A stretch of 64,000 nucleotides of DNA. It comes from Mucilaginibacter yixingensis (GTDB lineage: Bacteria; Bacteroidota; Bacteroidia; Sphingobacteriales; Sphingobacteriaceae). The notes beneath the pieces are model-generated. The model had not been told where the DNA came from. It did no database searches and saw only the letters and a program-made list of their open reading frames with translations. Below, in pieces: positions 25,707 through 34,791 of the stretch. The DNA is taken from assembly GCF_041080815.1 (NCBI RefSeq), contig NZ_CP160205.1:868001-932000 (forward strand). Direction: 5' to 3'. The position numbers and the translations under genes are program-made. How positions within the stretch are numbered: position 1 is the first letter of the stretch; every line of letters begins with the position of its first letter.

Positions 25707-26570
25707 ATGGCTAATAAAGTATTATGTTTCGGTGAGGTGTTATGGGATGCCTTCGGCGATGAAAAGAAGCCAGGCGGTGCGCCCATGAACGTGGCACGGC
25801 ATCTGCGGCAGCAAGGCATTGATGCGCAAATGACCAGCAGGATAGGGGCCGATGCCTCTGGCGATGAACTGGTTGCTTTTTTAACGTGTACCGGCTTACA
25901 CTCCAACCTGATTCAGCGTGATGAAGAGCTGCCTACCTGCGAGGTAACGGTTCAACTGGATGAGCAGAACCAGGCTGCCTACATTATTCCGCAGCCGGTA
26001 TCGTGGGATAATGTGCAGGCTGATGCAGCAATGATTGCCGCTGCTAAACAAGCCGATGCTATTGTGTTTGGCAGCCTTGCCTGTCGCGAATATAATACCC
26101 GTGCTGCCCTGCATACATTACTCGATGAAAGCCATAACCTGCGCGTTTTTGATGTGAACCTGCGCCCGCCGCATTATGAGTTGACGACCATCGAGGCGCT
26201 GGCCGCCCGATCACAAGTGATTAAGATGAACGAGGAGGAAGCTGTTATGCTTATTGGTGGCAGCCATGATGACTTGCGGGGAAAACTAATAGAGTTTCAA
26301 AAGACTTATCATAACCAAACCATTATTGTTACCCGCGGTGCAGAAGGCGCCCTGGTATGGCACGACGGACGATTTTACGAACATGCCGGCCAGCAGGTAC
26401 AGGTGGTAGATACGGTTGGCGCCGGCGATTCTTTCCTGGCTACGTTTGTGGCAGGCTTGCTGGCGGGGCAAACGGATATTCAAAAGTTATTGAACAAAGC
26501 TTGTGCAGTGGGTGCTTATGTGACTACGCAACGGGGGGCTAACCCGGCTTATCCGGAAGGGCTGATTTAA
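25707..26570 (+). CDS. PfkB-family sugar kinase (fructokinase-like)
   Basis: A 287-residue ribokinase/PfkB-type kinase; ATG 25707 is preferred over GTG 25683. Family marks are FGEVLWDAFGDEKKPGGAPMNVARHL at the N-terminus, FDVNLRPPHY in the middle, VTRGAEGA and the catalytic DTVGAGDSF with Asp241. The GGAPMNVA form of motif one is usual in fructokinases, so phosphorylation of fructose or a related sugar with ATP is likely. The stop codon is followed at once by a family A repeat arm. Confidence 0.88.
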   Translation: MANKVLCFGEVLWDAFGDEKKPGGAPMNVARHLRQQGIDAQMTSRIGADASGDELVAFLTCTGLHSNLIQRDEELPTCEVTVQLDEQNQAAYIIPQPVSWDNVQADAAMIAAAKQADAIVFGSLACREYNTRAALHTLLDESHNLRVFDVNLRPPHYELTTIEALAARSQVIKMNEEEAVMLIGGSHDDLRGKLIEFQKTYHNQTIIVTRGAEGALVWHDGRFYEHAGQQVQVVDTVGAGDSFLATFVAGLLAGQTDIQKLLNKACAVGAYVTTQRGANPAYPEGLI

Positions 26571-27023
26571 CCCCTCCCGGCCTCTCCTCCGAAGGAGAGG
26601 AAACTTGTGAACCAGTATTAAATCTCTACGAATGTATGTCCCAATATGTCATGTTGAGGAACGAAGCATCTCTGAGGACCGTTCTATTTGCTAGTCCTCA
26701 GAGATGCTTCACTATCGTTCAGCATGACATAAGGGAATTACTGTATAGCCCCTCACCCATAAACCCGGTTGCAGTGGAAAGCCCGGAATGCAGCGTAGCG
26801 GAATGAGGACTTGTAACGGAAAACGGGGCTATCGGTGCCGAAGGATTACTGTCAGTGCTTTTCAAAAGCCTAATCCAAACCCTCTCCTCCAAAGGAGTTC
26901 TACGGACAGAGGAGAGAGTATTTCTAAGAAATCCAGTAAATCTCCCTCTCCTTTGGAGAGGGCTGGGGTGAGGTTTCTTCTTACCATAAATTTTAGCGCG
27001 GGATGACGTATTGATAAAAAAAT
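26571..27023. repeat. Repeat-filled gap between the sugar kinase and ftsK
   Basis: Most of this gap is repeat DNA. A family A arm (CCCCTCCCGGCCTCTCC) starts at the base after the kinase stop, a family B element lies at 26647-26729, and further family A arms lie at 26882-26927 and 26942-26977 (the last inverted relative to the first). Between 26750 and 26870 there is a GC-rich stretch with no recognisable gene. Confidence 0.75.
26647..26729. repeat. Family B palindromic element
   Basis: An 83-bp inverted repeat from TGTCATGTTGAGGAACGAAG to CGTTCAGCATGACA with inner arms GCATCTCTGAGGAC and GTCCTCAGAGATGC. It resembles the element at 22966-23048. Confidence 0.8.
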
Positions 27024-27031
27024 TATATTTG
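27024..27031 (+). promoter_or_regulatory. Candidate -7 box of the ftsK promoter
   Basis: TATATTTG fits the Bacteroidota -7 consensus TAnnTTTG and lies 18 bp before the ftsK ATG. No good -33 TTTG is seen at the normal distance, so the call is tentative. Confidence 0.45.
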
Positions 27032-27049
27032 TGTACTAAGTGAAATAGG

Positions 27050-29674
27050 ATGCCGGTAAGAGGAAACCAGTTTAAAGGAAATAGTTTTAGGGACGATAGA
27101 GGCACCGAAAGTGTCAAAGGCAAAGCCAAGCGCTCGCGCCCGTTTAAACAGCGTGTGGAGAGTTTGCCTACTTTTAATTTGAAGGAAGGCAGGCTGATAA
27201 AAATTGCAGGATTGGTGTTTTTGGCCCTTTCTGTACTGTTTTGTATTGCCTTTACATCATACCTGTTCACCGGCGAACAAGATCAGAGCTATGTGGCCGC
27301 AGCTAATGGCGGCTGGGGTAATTTTGTAAAAACCGAGCATAGCGCGCAGCTAGCCGGTCCGCAGGATGCCGTGGTAGATAACTGGCTGGGCAAATTTGGC
27401 GCCTTGCTGGCCAACCAGTTTATTTATGAGTGGTTCGGTGTGGCATCGTTCATCTTTATTGTGGTGTTCTTTATCATTGGCTATCGTTTACTGTTCAAGG
27501 TAAAGCTGGCCTCTATTACCAAAACGCTGGGTTATGCCTGCTTTGGCATTGTGTTTATATCAATGACCATTGGTTTTATACACAGCTTTGTGAGCGATTA
27601 TCCGCACTTTGCAGAGGGCGGCTTCGGCTTTGTAACTAACCGCTACCTGGATACCCAGATAGGCCAGGCGGGCACTGGCTGTTTGCTCATTTTTGCACTA
27701 CTGGTTGCCCTGGTAATTGCTTATAATATTGACTTTAAATTGCCAGAGCGCCGTAAACGTGAAAGCGCGGTTGCCCTTGGCAATGACATAGTTTTGCCAG
27801 ATGTTGAACTGGAAAACGAAGAGATATCAGAACCGGTAGAATGGCGCAAAAACGGCCGCCAACATGTGCCGATTGACACAGAAGTGGATCGTGGTGAGCG
27901 TATGCAACAGGAGCCGGTAATCAATCCGCGCCGGGTAGCAGCCGAGGAGGAATCGGCGGTGCCTCAATTTACCAGTCCGGTAGAGAATACGGTTAGACAC
28001 GAACCTGTGACGCTGACTCCGCAGGTAACTGCCGAAGAAGAACCTGAAGAAACCGAGATACCGATGACGGTAGAAACCGAGCGCCCAACGCCGGTAACCG
28101 CCATTGAAATGAGCGATACGGATAAGAAGGCAAACGAACTGGTAGACCAGTTCGGCACGTTTGATCCTAAACTGGATCTGTCGAGCTATAAACATCCGCC
28201 GCTTGATTTGCTGGAAAACTACGGCTCAAACAAGATCGCAGTAAACTCTGATGAACTGGAAGCCAACAAGAACAAGATTGTTGAAACGCTGAATCACTAC
28301 AACATAGAGATTGAGAAGATCAAGGCGACCATCGGGCCGACGGTTACCCTGTACGAGATCATCCCGGCGCCGGGTGTGCGTATCAGTAAGATCAAAAACC
28401 TGGAAGATGATATTGCGCTGAGCCTGGCCGCGCTGGGTATCCGCATTATTGCGCCGATGCCGGGCAAGGGAACCATTGGTATTGAGGTGCCAAACCAGAA
28501 TCCGGAGATGGTATCTATGCGCTCTGTATTGGCTACCGAGAAATGGTTGAATAATACCATGGATTTGCCAATAGCATTGGGTAAAACCATCAGCAATGAA
28601 GTGTTTATTGCCGATCTGGCCAAGATGCCGCACTTACTGGTGGCTGGTGCTACCGGTCAGGGCAAATCGGTTGGTATTAACGCCATCCTGGTATCGTTGC
28701 TGTATAAACGTCATCCGGCCGAACTGAAGTTTGTATTGGTTGACCCTAAGAAGGTAGAGTTAACCCTGTTCCGCAAGATAGAGCGCCACTTCCTGGCCAA
28801 ACTGCCTGATGAAGCCGATGCGATTATTACCGATACCAAGAAGGTAATTAACACGCTCAACTCGCTTTGTATTGAGATGGATCAGCGTTATGACCTGCTG
28901 AAAGATGCGCAGGTGCGAAACCTGAAAGAGTATAACGCCAAATTTATTAACCGCAAGCTGAACCCGAACGACGGGCACCGTTTTCTGCCGTTCATTGTGC
29001 TGGTGGTAGACGAGTTTGCCGACCTGATGATGACCGCCGGTAAAGAGGTGGAGCAGCCTATTGCCCGTTTGGCGCAGTTGGCCCGTGCCATTGGTATACA
29101 CCTGGTTATTGCCACGCAGCGCCCGTCGGTTAATATTATTACGGGTACTATTAAGGCCAACTTCCCGGCCCGTTTGGCATTCCGCGTATTGTCTAAAATA
29201 GATTCGCGCACCATCCTGGACGCAGGCGGTGCAGACCAGCTGATCGGTCGTGGTGATATGCTGCTGGCCAGTGGCAGCGACTTGATCCGTTTGCAGTGTG
29301 CCTTTGTGGATACGCCGGAGGTAGAGAAGATCTCAGACTTTATCGGTAATCAGCGCGGCTATCCAACCGCCCTGTTGCTGCCGGAATATGTGGGCGATGG
29401 TGATGGTAATGACAGTCCGAAAGAGTTTGACGCATCAGACCGCGACCCAATGTTTGAGGACGCTGCCCGGTTGATCGTATTGCATCAGCAAGGCTCAACC
29501 TCGCTCATCCAACGCAAGCTAAAACTGGGCTACAACCGCGCTGGCCGTATTATTGACCAACTGGAAGCCGCCGGCATTGTTGGTCCGTTTGAAGGCAGCA
29601 AAGCCCGCGATGTGCTGTACCCGGATGAGTATAGCCTGGAAAGACATTTGGAAAGTTTGGCGAAGGGGGAGTAG
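27050..29674 (+). CDS. ftsK: FtsK/SpoIIIE DNA translocase
   Basis: An 874-residue DNA translocase. The N-terminus has a basic leader, four membrane helices between about residues 55 and 235 and then an acidic Glu/Pro/Thr-rich linker to about residue 355. The motor has Walker A GATGQGKSVG (Lys539), Walker B VVDEFADLMM and ATQRPSVNIITG. A C-terminal winged-helix gamma domain (SLIQRKLKLGYNRAGRIIDQLE) would read KOPS-like sites. It pumps chromosome ends through the closing septum. Its stop codon abuts a family A arm. Confidence 0.96.
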   Translation: MPVRGNQFKGNSFRDDRGTESVKGKAKRSRPFKQRVESLPTFNLKEGRLIKIAGLVFLALSVLFCIAFTSYLFTGEQDQSYVAAANGGWGNFVKTEHSAQLAGPQDAVVDNWLGKFGALLANQFIYEWFGVASFIFIVVFFIIGYRLLFKVKLASITKTLGYACFGIVFISMTIGFIHSFVSDYPHFAEGGFGFVTNRYLDTQIGQAGTGCLLIFALLVALVIAYNIDFKLPERRKRESAVALGNDIVLPDVELENEEISEPVEWRKNGRQHVPIDTEVDRGERMQQEPVINPRRVAAEEESAVPQFTSPVENTVRHEPVTLTPQVTAEEEPEETEIPMTVETERPTPVTAIEMSDTDKKANELVDQFGTFDPKLDLSSYKHPPLDLLENYGSNKIAVNSDELEANKNKIVETLNHYNIEIEKIKATIGPTVTLYEIIPAPGVRISKIKNLEDDIALSLAALGIRIIAPMPGKGTIGIEVPNQNPEMVSMRSVLATEKWLNNTMDLPIALGKTISNEVFIADLAKMPHLLVAGATGQGKSVGINAILVSLLYKRHPAELKFVLVDPKKVELTLFRKIERHFLAKLPDEADAIITDTKKVINTLNSLCIEMDQRYDLLKDAQVRNLKEYNAKFINRKLNPNDGHRFLPFIVLVVDEFADLMMTAGKEVEQPIARLAQLARAIGIHLVIATQRPSVNIITGTIKANFPARLAFRVLSKIDSRTILDAGGADQLIGRGDMLLASGSDLIRLQCAFVDTPEVEKISDFIGNQRGYPTALLLPEYVGDGDGNDSPKEFDASDRDPMFEDAARLIVLHQQGSTSLIQRKLKLGYNRAGRIIDQLEAAGIVGPFEGSKARDVLYPDEYSLERHLESLAKGE

Positions 29675-29834
29675 ACCTCTCCCCGGCCCTCTCCGAAGGA
29701 GAGGGAGTTGAAACCGCTGTTATTTAGAGACGGTGTTTAAACCCGCCAATATGAATAAAGTCAATATTAGGGCGATTCCTCTAATCAAAAAGATTTTTAA
29801 AGCCCTCTCCTTTGGAGAGGGTTGGGAGAGGTGC
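29675..29834. repeat. Family A paired-arm element between ftsK and the LolA-like gene
   Basis: First arm 29675-29705 (ACCTCTCCCCGGCCCTCTCC and on) begins at the base after the ftsK stop codon. The inverted second arm is at 29803-29834 (CCCTCTCCTTTGGAGAGGG...). The 97-bp loop holds nothing recognisable. Confidence 0.8.
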
Positions 29835-29870
29835 CAAACAAAATCCATCCAACAAGTATTTAACAGAAAC

Positions 29871-30545
29871 ATGAAAAAGACCATCCTATATATTGCCCTG
29901 CTGCTAACCGCTGGTTTCAAAGCCTCGGCCCAGCAAGATGCGCAAGCCAAGACCATACTCAGCCAGGTGAGTCAGAAGTATAAAACCTATACTTCCATTA
30001 AAACCGATTTTACTTTTACGCTGGATAACCCGCAGGCCGGCGATAAATCGACCACCAACGGAACGCTCATCACCAGGCCTAAGCAGAACAAGTTTAAGGC
30101 GACCATGTACGCCCCCGGATCAAAAACGGCAGTAGAGCAGGAGATCATCAGCGATGGCAAAACCCAGTGGACCTATCTCAAAGCAGATAAAGAAGTGCAG
30201 GTAAACAACGCAGGCAAAACCGACGATGCACTGAATCCTGCTACCATTTTTACCATCTATGAGCACGGCTACAAATACCTGTACACCGGCGATCAGAAAG
30301 TTGGCGGCCGTGTTTGCCAGGTGATAGACCTGAGCCCGATTGACGCCTCAAAAAACTTTTTTAAAGTAAGGCTGATGATTGATAAGGCAAAAAAACAGAT
30401 TTACAGCGCCATTATTTTTGATAAAGGCGGCATGCATTACACCTATACGCTCAACACGTTTACCCCCAATGCGCCGGCCACAGATGCACTTTTCACGTGG
30501 AACAAAGCAGCACATCCGGGTGTAGAGCTGGTGGATTTGAGGTAG
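29871..30545 (+). CDS. LolA-like outer membrane lipoprotein carrier
   Basis: A 224-residue periplasmic protein. The frame opens at 29733, but ATG 29871 gives a signal peptide (MKKTILYIALLLTAGFKASA) and the earlier codons overlap a repeat arm. The mature protein has the LolA-type half-barrel pattern: ILSQVSQKYKTYTSIKTDFT, KQNKFKATMYAPG, ISDGKTQWTYL and YTLNTFTPN. In proteobacteria LolA carries lipoproteins to the outer membrane. Bacteroidota relatives often sit after ftsK as here. Signature identity is low, so the carrier role is by family. Confidence 0.8.
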   Translation: MKKTILYIALLLTAGFKASAQQDAQAKTILSQVSQKYKTYTSIKTDFTFTLDNPQAGDKSTTNGTLITRPKQNKFKATMYAPGSKTAVEQEIISDGKTQWTYLKADKEVQVNNAGKTDDALNPATIFTIYEHGYKYLYTGDQKVGGRVCQVIDLSPIDASKNFFKVRLMIDKAKKQIYSAIIFDKGGMHYTYTLNTFTPNAPATDALFTWNKAAHPGVELVDLR

Positions 30546-30546
30546 T

Positions 30547-30667
30547 CTTTGGTCCATAGTTCACGGATCATAGTTGATAGATGGTAAGATGGCTTTTAAA
30601 TAATCGATGTATTCCTTTTATCGTCATTATCTAAAAACCATGAACCATTATCTATGAACCATGAACC
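30547..30667. repeat. Family C word-array inverted repeat
   Basis: GGTCCATAGTTCACGGATCA with TAGTTGATAG downstream of the LolA-like stop is answered by ACCATGAACCATTATCTATG and further ATGAACC words up to 30667. The two sides are imperfect inverted copies. Confidence 0.6.
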
Positions 30668-30675
30668 AAAAAAAC

Positions 30676-30683
30676 TATTTTTG
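30676..30683 (+). promoter_or_regulatory. Candidate -7 box
   Basis: TATTTTTG matches TAnnTTTG and lies five bases before the ATG at 30689. If used, the transcript would be leaderless or nearly so. A -33 TTTG is not evident. Confidence 0.4.
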
Positions 30684-30688
30684 AAACC

Positions 30689-30961
30689 ATGCTAACCATG
30701 ACCACCCATACGCTCGAAAAATTAGAGCAGCTGTTAAAAACAGCTGGCTACCGCGTGCGTTATGAGAAAGGAAACTTTAAAACAGGAGCCTGCATGTTAC
30801 TGAGCAGTAAAATGGTAATGGTAAACAAGTATGCCAATCTGGAAAGCCGCATTAATGCCGTGGCGCAGCTGATCCGCGAAGTAGAGATTGATATTAATCT
30901 GCTGGACGATAGGCAATTTGCCTTTCTGCAAACACTAAAACAAACAACCCTGGAGCTGTGA
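30689..30961 (+). CDS. Conserved 90-residue protein of unknown function
   Basis: A 90-residue protein (alternative ATG at 30698) with KLEQLLKTAGYRVRYEKGNFKTGACML and a C-terminal helical half. I recognise it only as a type of small protein found before the MBL-fold hydrolase gene in Sphingobacteriia. It overlaps that gene by four bases (GTGA), so the two are translated together. No motif suggests a reaction. Confidence 0.75.
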   Translation: MLTMTTHTLEKLEQLLKTAGYRVRYEKGNFKTGACMLLSSKMVMVNKYANLESRINAVAQLIREVEIDINLLDDRQFAFLQTLKQTTLEL

Positions 30962-31719
30962 CAGTAACATTTTTAGGTACCGGAACATCTCAGGGCGTGC
31001 CCGTTATTGCTTGTCCGTGCGAAGTTTGCGCCAGCACCGATGCGCGCGATAATCGTTTGCGTACGGCTATTTTGCTGGAGGCTGACGGTAAGAATATCGT
31101 TATAGATTCTGGTCCCGATTTTCGTTACCAGATGCTGCGCGAGCATGTAAAGCACCTCAACGCCATTGTTTTTACCCACGAGCATAAAGACCACATTGCC
31201 GGACTGGATGACATCCGCGCCTTTAACTATTTCCAGAAAGCACCGGTTGATGTTTATGCCACACTACGCGTGCAGGAAGCCCTGAAGCGCGAGTTCTCTT
31301 ACGTTTTTCACGAGTTTAAATATCCCGGTATCCCCGAGTTGGTGCTGCATACCATCGGCTCTGAGCCTTTTGATGTGAGCGGCATTCAATTCACCCCAAT
31401 AGAGGTAATGCACTATAAGCTGCCTATCCTGGGTTTCCGCATTGGCGATTTTACCTATATCACCGATGCTAAAACAGTGTCAGACATCGAAAAAGAAAAA
31501 ATAAAAGGTACCAAAACTTTAGTGATCAATGCCCTGCAATTTGAGCAGCATATTTCTCACTTGACCTTTGATGAGGCTGTAGCTTTTGCAGAAGAAATAG
31601 GTGCCGAAACCACCTGGTTCACCCATATCAGTCACCGCCTGGGTAAACATGTCGATGTGTCTGAGCAGCTACCTCCCAATATCAAACTGGCCTATGACGG
31701 GCTGAAGATTGAGATTTGA
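30958..31719 (+). CDS. MBL-fold metallohydrolase (PhnP-like)
   Basis: A 253-residue metallo-beta-lactamase-fold protein with GTG start at 30958. It begins TVTFLGTGTSQGVPVIAC, with CPCEVC as a likely second metal site, and has THEHKDHIAGLDD with His74, His76, Asp78 and His79. Later ligands are VMHYKLP, YITDAKT and TWFTHISHRLG. The pattern is that of PhnP-type phosphodiesterases, which cleave cyclic phosphate or similar diesters. The exact substrate cannot be read from the sequence. Confidence 0.88.
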   Translation: MTVTFLGTGTSQGVPVIACPCEVCASTDARDNRLRTAILLEADGKNIVIDSGPDFRYQMLREHVKHLNAIVFTHEHKDHIAGLDDIRAFNYFQKAPVDVYATLRVQEALKREFSYVFHEFKYPGIPELVLHTIGSEPFDVSGIQFTPIEVMHYKLPILGFRIGDFTYITDAKTVSDIEKEKIKGTKTLVINALQFEQHISHLTFDEAVAFAEEIGAETTWFTHISHRLGKHVDVSEQLPPNIKLAYDGLKIEI

Positions 31720-31720
31720 G

Positions 31721-32872
31721 TTAATGCGCTATACTGAGCAGCCTGCTTAGTTTGCTCCGCTGTTTTGTGGTCATGTTAATGTACATTGGTAAGTAAACCA
31801 AATCCTCCAATACTAAATCGTTATTTGCTATTGGCCGGTCTGGTTCTATTTTTATCAGGCTCGATGCTTTCTGAGTAGCGTCAAATCCTTGCGCTCGCAG
31901 ATGTTCAATTAACCGGTGAGGATGGTTAGATACTACCGGCCATACCCAATATGTATGTCTCTTGTTGCCATTGCCTATCCTCATGTTTTCAGGAAGGCAT
32001 TGAGTTACATCGAATGCAAGATTTCGTCTTTTATCCAACGTGGCCTCATCAAAGCCAATTATCTTTCTTACTAACAGTTTCAAATTGGCAGGACAGGGGC
32101 GATAGTTGATTTTCTGTAGCAGATCAGCACCCGGGAAACCTCTTGTAAAACCTGATAATACGGCGTCAAAATCTTTGCCTGCTAGTTTGATGAGGTGATA
32201 GAAGGCAGTGTAGACAGATCTTTCAGTTAGCAGTTTTATCAGCAAGGCTTTCACCAGTTTCTTCCTGAAAATGCGTGTAGGTTGGACGGGTAGGCCATTA
32301 ATTAGTTCGATGACCTTTCGGCTGAGTTCGGGGTTGTTAATGATCAATTGTGCGCCGCTTATAGCCGTGTTTGTTTTGATAAGACCGAAGCTAAACATTA
32401 CCACATCTGTGCGCGGATGGCCTTGGTAGCTGTTTCCGGCGTAAGCTTGTGCGCAGTCTTCAAAAACTATTAATCCGTGTTGCTGGGCTAAATTTATCAG
32501 CTCATCCATCGGCGTAATGGCGCCAAAAAGATGCGTTACCAACAACGCCCGGGTACGCGGCGTTATGGCGCGCTCAACATCGTGTATAGAAATACTTAAA
32601 CTGTGTTTATCAACGGGCACCGGCACAGCTTTAAGGCCATGCGCGGCTATGATGGTAAACATATCGGGGATATTGATATTAGTAACGATAATCTCGCTTC
32701 CAACAGGTAGGTTGAGGGCTTTTAACGTTAAATGAAAACCGGTGCGGACAGAGAGATAAAGTGATTCATCAAGGCTTGAGGATGTCACCGACTCGGGAGA
32801 ATTAAGCAGGCAGTATTTCAGGCCTGCTAAAAGGTCGCGGTAATTGATATCTAACTGTCCTCTGGGTATCAT
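31721..32872 (-). CDS. DegT/DnrJ/EryC1-type PLP-dependent enzyme
   Basis: A 383-residue protein. Start is placed at ATG 32872 (MIPRGQLDINYRDLLAGL), where homology begins; the frame opens earlier at 32968. The fold type I pattern is clear: NINIPDMFTIIAAHGLKAVPV, LLVTHLFGAITPMDEL, FEDCAQAYAG and FSFGLIKTN with the PLP-binding Lys166. The usual GEGG after the Lys is replaced by ISGAQL, so it is a divergent member. The family makes amino sugars or related metabolites. It stands alone, divergent from the DUF2851 gene. Confidence 0.8.
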   Translation of the reverse strand: MIPRGQLDINYRDLLAGLKYCLLNSPESVTSSSLDESLYLSVRTGFHLTLKALNLPVGSEIIVTNINIPDMFTIIAAHGLKAVPVPVDKHSLSISIHDVERAITPRTRALLVTHLFGAITPMDELINLAQQHGLIVFEDCAQAYAGNSYQGHPRTDVVMFSFGLIKTNTAISGAQLIINNPELSRKVIELINGLPVQPTRIFRKKLVKALLIKLLTERSVYTAFYHLIKLAGKDFDAVLSGFTRGFPGADLLQKINYRPCPANLKLLVRKIIGFDEATLDKRRNLAFDVTQCLPENMRIGNGNKRHTYWVWPVVSNHPHRLIEHLRAQGFDATQKASSLIKIEPDRPIANNDLVLEDLVYLPMYINMTTKQRSKLSRLLSIAH

Positions 32873-32941
32873 AGAAACCCACAAGATACAAGAAATTATA
32901 AAGCGCTTGCATATCCACCCATTTGCGCATATTTTAGAAAC

Positions 32942-34228
32942 ATGCTTATCACAGAAGACCTGCTGCATTACCTATGGAAATTTCGCCTGTTTGAGCGGAC
33001 GGAGTTACGCACTACCGATGGTGAGGAGATCGAAATCTTTTCTGCCGGACTGGCGCACACCGACGGTGGTCCCGATTTTCAAAATGCCCGTATCCGTATT
33101 GGCGATACCACCTGGGCCGGTAATGTAGAATTGCATGTGGCTTCGTCTGACTGGCAACGGCACGGGCACCAAACCGATGGCGCATATGAAAACGTGATCC
33201 TGCATGTTGTTTATCGCGACGACGCACCTTTGACATTGAACGACGGCCGCAAAGTGCCAACGCTGAAATTGCAAGACCGTATCCCCGAATCGCTTTATAA
33301 TCGTTACCACCAGCTCATTTTCAGCAATCAGCAATTTATCCCTTGCGAGGGGACGATAGTAAATGTAGATAGCCTGACTTTGCGCAACTGGCTAACCCGT
33401 GTTTTGGTGGAGCGGTTGGAGAAAAAATCAAAGACCGTATTGGACGCCCTTGAACAAAATCGAGGCGATTGGGAAGAAACGTTTTATCATTTTTTGGCGG
33501 CCAATTTTGGTTTCAAAATAAATGCGTTGCCCTTTGAATTGCTGGCGCGATCATTACCGCAACACATCCTTGGTAAGCATAAAAACAGTGCTTTGCAAAC
33601 GGAAGCATTGATCTTTGGTCAGGCTGGTTTTTTGGAGGATGATGTGCAGGACGATTATCCGCGCAAGCTAAAAGAAGAATATACATTTCTTCGGAAGAAG
33701 TACCAGCTAACGCCAGTAGAGAAGCATCTGTGGAAGTTTCTGCGCCTGCGACCGCAAAATTTCCCTACAGTTCGTTTAGCGCAGTTTGCGGCGCTGATAT
33801 CGGGTAGCAGTCATTTGTTCAGCAAGATTTTGGATTATAAAGAAGTTGCTACCCTGCGCAATCTGTTTACCGGCCTGCAGGTAAACGAGTATTGGCAGGC
33901 CCACTACCGTTTTGATGCAGAATCAAAGCCTTCGGCAAAGAATCTGGGTGCCGGGGCGATAGATAATTTGTTGCTTAATACGGTAGTTTTGTTTCTGTTT
34001 AGTTACGGAAAACAACAACAGCAGCAGTATTTTGTAAGCAGGAGTTTACAGCTATTAGAGAATTTACCTGCCGAGCAAAACACAATCATAGAAGAATTTG
34101 TTAACTTAGGAGTGAAATTGAATACTGCCTTCGAGTCGCAAGGATTGCTGGAATTAAAAAATAATTACTGTAATCATAAGAAATGCCTGCAATGCGGCGT
34201 TGGTAATAAGATACTAAAGTTAGCCTGA
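32942..34228 (+). CDS. DUF2851 family protein
   Basis: A 428-residue protein of the DUF2851 family, found almost only in Bacteroidota. It opens LLHYLWKFRLFERTELRTTDGEEI, followed by HTDGGPDFQNARIRIG and WAGNVELHVASSDW. The acidic and polar pattern G-x-D-F-x-N-A-R ... ELH resembles a nuclease-like core, which is my inference. The C-terminus ends with four clustered cysteines (NYCNHKKCLQCGVG), probably a metal site. The PspC gene begins two bases after its stop, so the two are co-transcribed. Confidence 0.85.
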   Translation: MLITEDLLHYLWKFRLFERTELRTTDGEEIEIFSAGLAHTDGGPDFQNARIRIGDTTWAGNVELHVASSDWQRHGHQTDGAYENVILHVVYRDDAPLTLNDGRKVPTLKLQDRIPESLYNRYHQLIFSNQQFIPCEGTIVNVDSLTLRNWLTRVLVERLEKKSKTVLDALEQNRGDWEETFYHFLAANFGFKINALPFELLARSLPQHILGKHKNSALQTEALIFGQAGFLEDDVQDDYPRKLKEEYTFLRKKYQLTPVEKHLWKFLRLRPQNFPTVRLAQFAALISGSSHLFSKILDYKEVATLRNLFTGLQVNEYWQAHYRFDAESKPSAKNLGAGAIDNLLLNTVVLFLFSYGKQQQQQYFVSRSLQLLENLPAEQNTIIEEFVNLGVKLNTAFESQGLLELKNNYCNHKKCLQCGVGNKILKLA

Positions 34229-34229
34229 A

Positions 34230-34451
34230 ATGATACAGCGCATCCTCACTTTCTTTGAACGTTACTCTTTTGGTGTATGTACCTACCTGGGCGAGCGCTT
34301 CAATATCTCTATTGCCAAAATCAGGCTGTTTTTTATTTATACCTCGTTTCTGTCGGTAGGCTTCCCATTAATTTTCTATTTCTTCGCCGGCATCGTGCTT
34401 GATTTTCGCAACTACATCAAACGTCTGCGCAGCCGCGTAACGGATTTGTAA
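34230..34451 (+). CDS. PspC-domain membrane protein
   Basis: A 73-residue protein. It shows the PspC pattern: FGVCTYLGERFNISIAKIRLFF, then a hydrophobic stretch SVGFPLIFYFFAGIVL and a basic tail. PspC proteins respond to envelope stress, but short ones like this have no tested role. It follows the DUF2851 gene by one base. Confidence 0.82.
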   Translation: MIQRILTFFERYSFGVCTYLGERFNISIAKIRLFFIYTSFLSVGFPLIFYFFAGIVLDFRNYIKRLRSRVTDL

Positions 34452-34479
34452 TAGATTTTACTTTCCTGAAACTGTTTGC

Positions 34480-34494
34480 TGCCTCGCAATGACG
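34480..34494. repeat. Remnant of a family B element end
   Basis: TGCCTCGCAATGACG matches the right-hand end of the elements at 18259-18360 and 41321-41418, without a left half. It is likely a decayed copy. Confidence 0.5.
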
Positions 34495-34578
34495 TATAGG
34501 AATGATTGTATCGTTTCTTAAACCAAAACTCCATTTTGTGGTTATTTTAATTAATCTATGATTAAATAAATCAAAATA

Positions 34579-34788
34579 ATGGGAGAGCACAACAAACAAC
34601 TCAACAACGGCAAAAACCATTCAGCAGACGCGCATCATTCCAACCTCGATGTAATGAAACCGTTTCTAAAATTCGGGGTAGGGGCCATGAGCGCCATCGG
34701 CCACACGCTGGTGAGTATTGTAAAAAGTGTGCCCCGGCCACATGGCCATCAGGATGAGGATAATCAGGGACGAGTGATTAAGCTGTAG
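34579..34788 (+). CDS. Small His/Asn-rich hypothetical protein
   Basis: A 69-residue protein. The first 22 residues are polar (HNKQLNNGKNHSADAHHSN), then one hydrophobic stretch (FLKFGVGAMSAIGHTLVSIV) and a basic-acidic tail. It could be a single-pass membrane peptide. I do not recognise the family. The coding call rests on codon usage like that of its neighbours and its fit between genes. Confidence 0.55.
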   Translation: MGEHNKQLNNGKNHSADAHHSNLDVMKPFLKFGVGAMSAIGHTLVSIVKSVPRPHGHQDEDNQGRVIKL

Positions 34789-34791
34789 CTC

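Noticed and set aside
26719..27270. A 183-codon minus-strand open frame across the sugar kinase-ftsK gap
   Set aside because: It consists of repeat arms and the reverse of the ftsK 5' end; composition is low in complexity and it overlaps a well supported gene.
31721..32872. PLP enzyme as a pseudoenzyme because the GEGG motif is missing
   Set aside because: The PLP-binding Lys166 and the Asp of FEDCAQA are present, so only divergence can be claimed.
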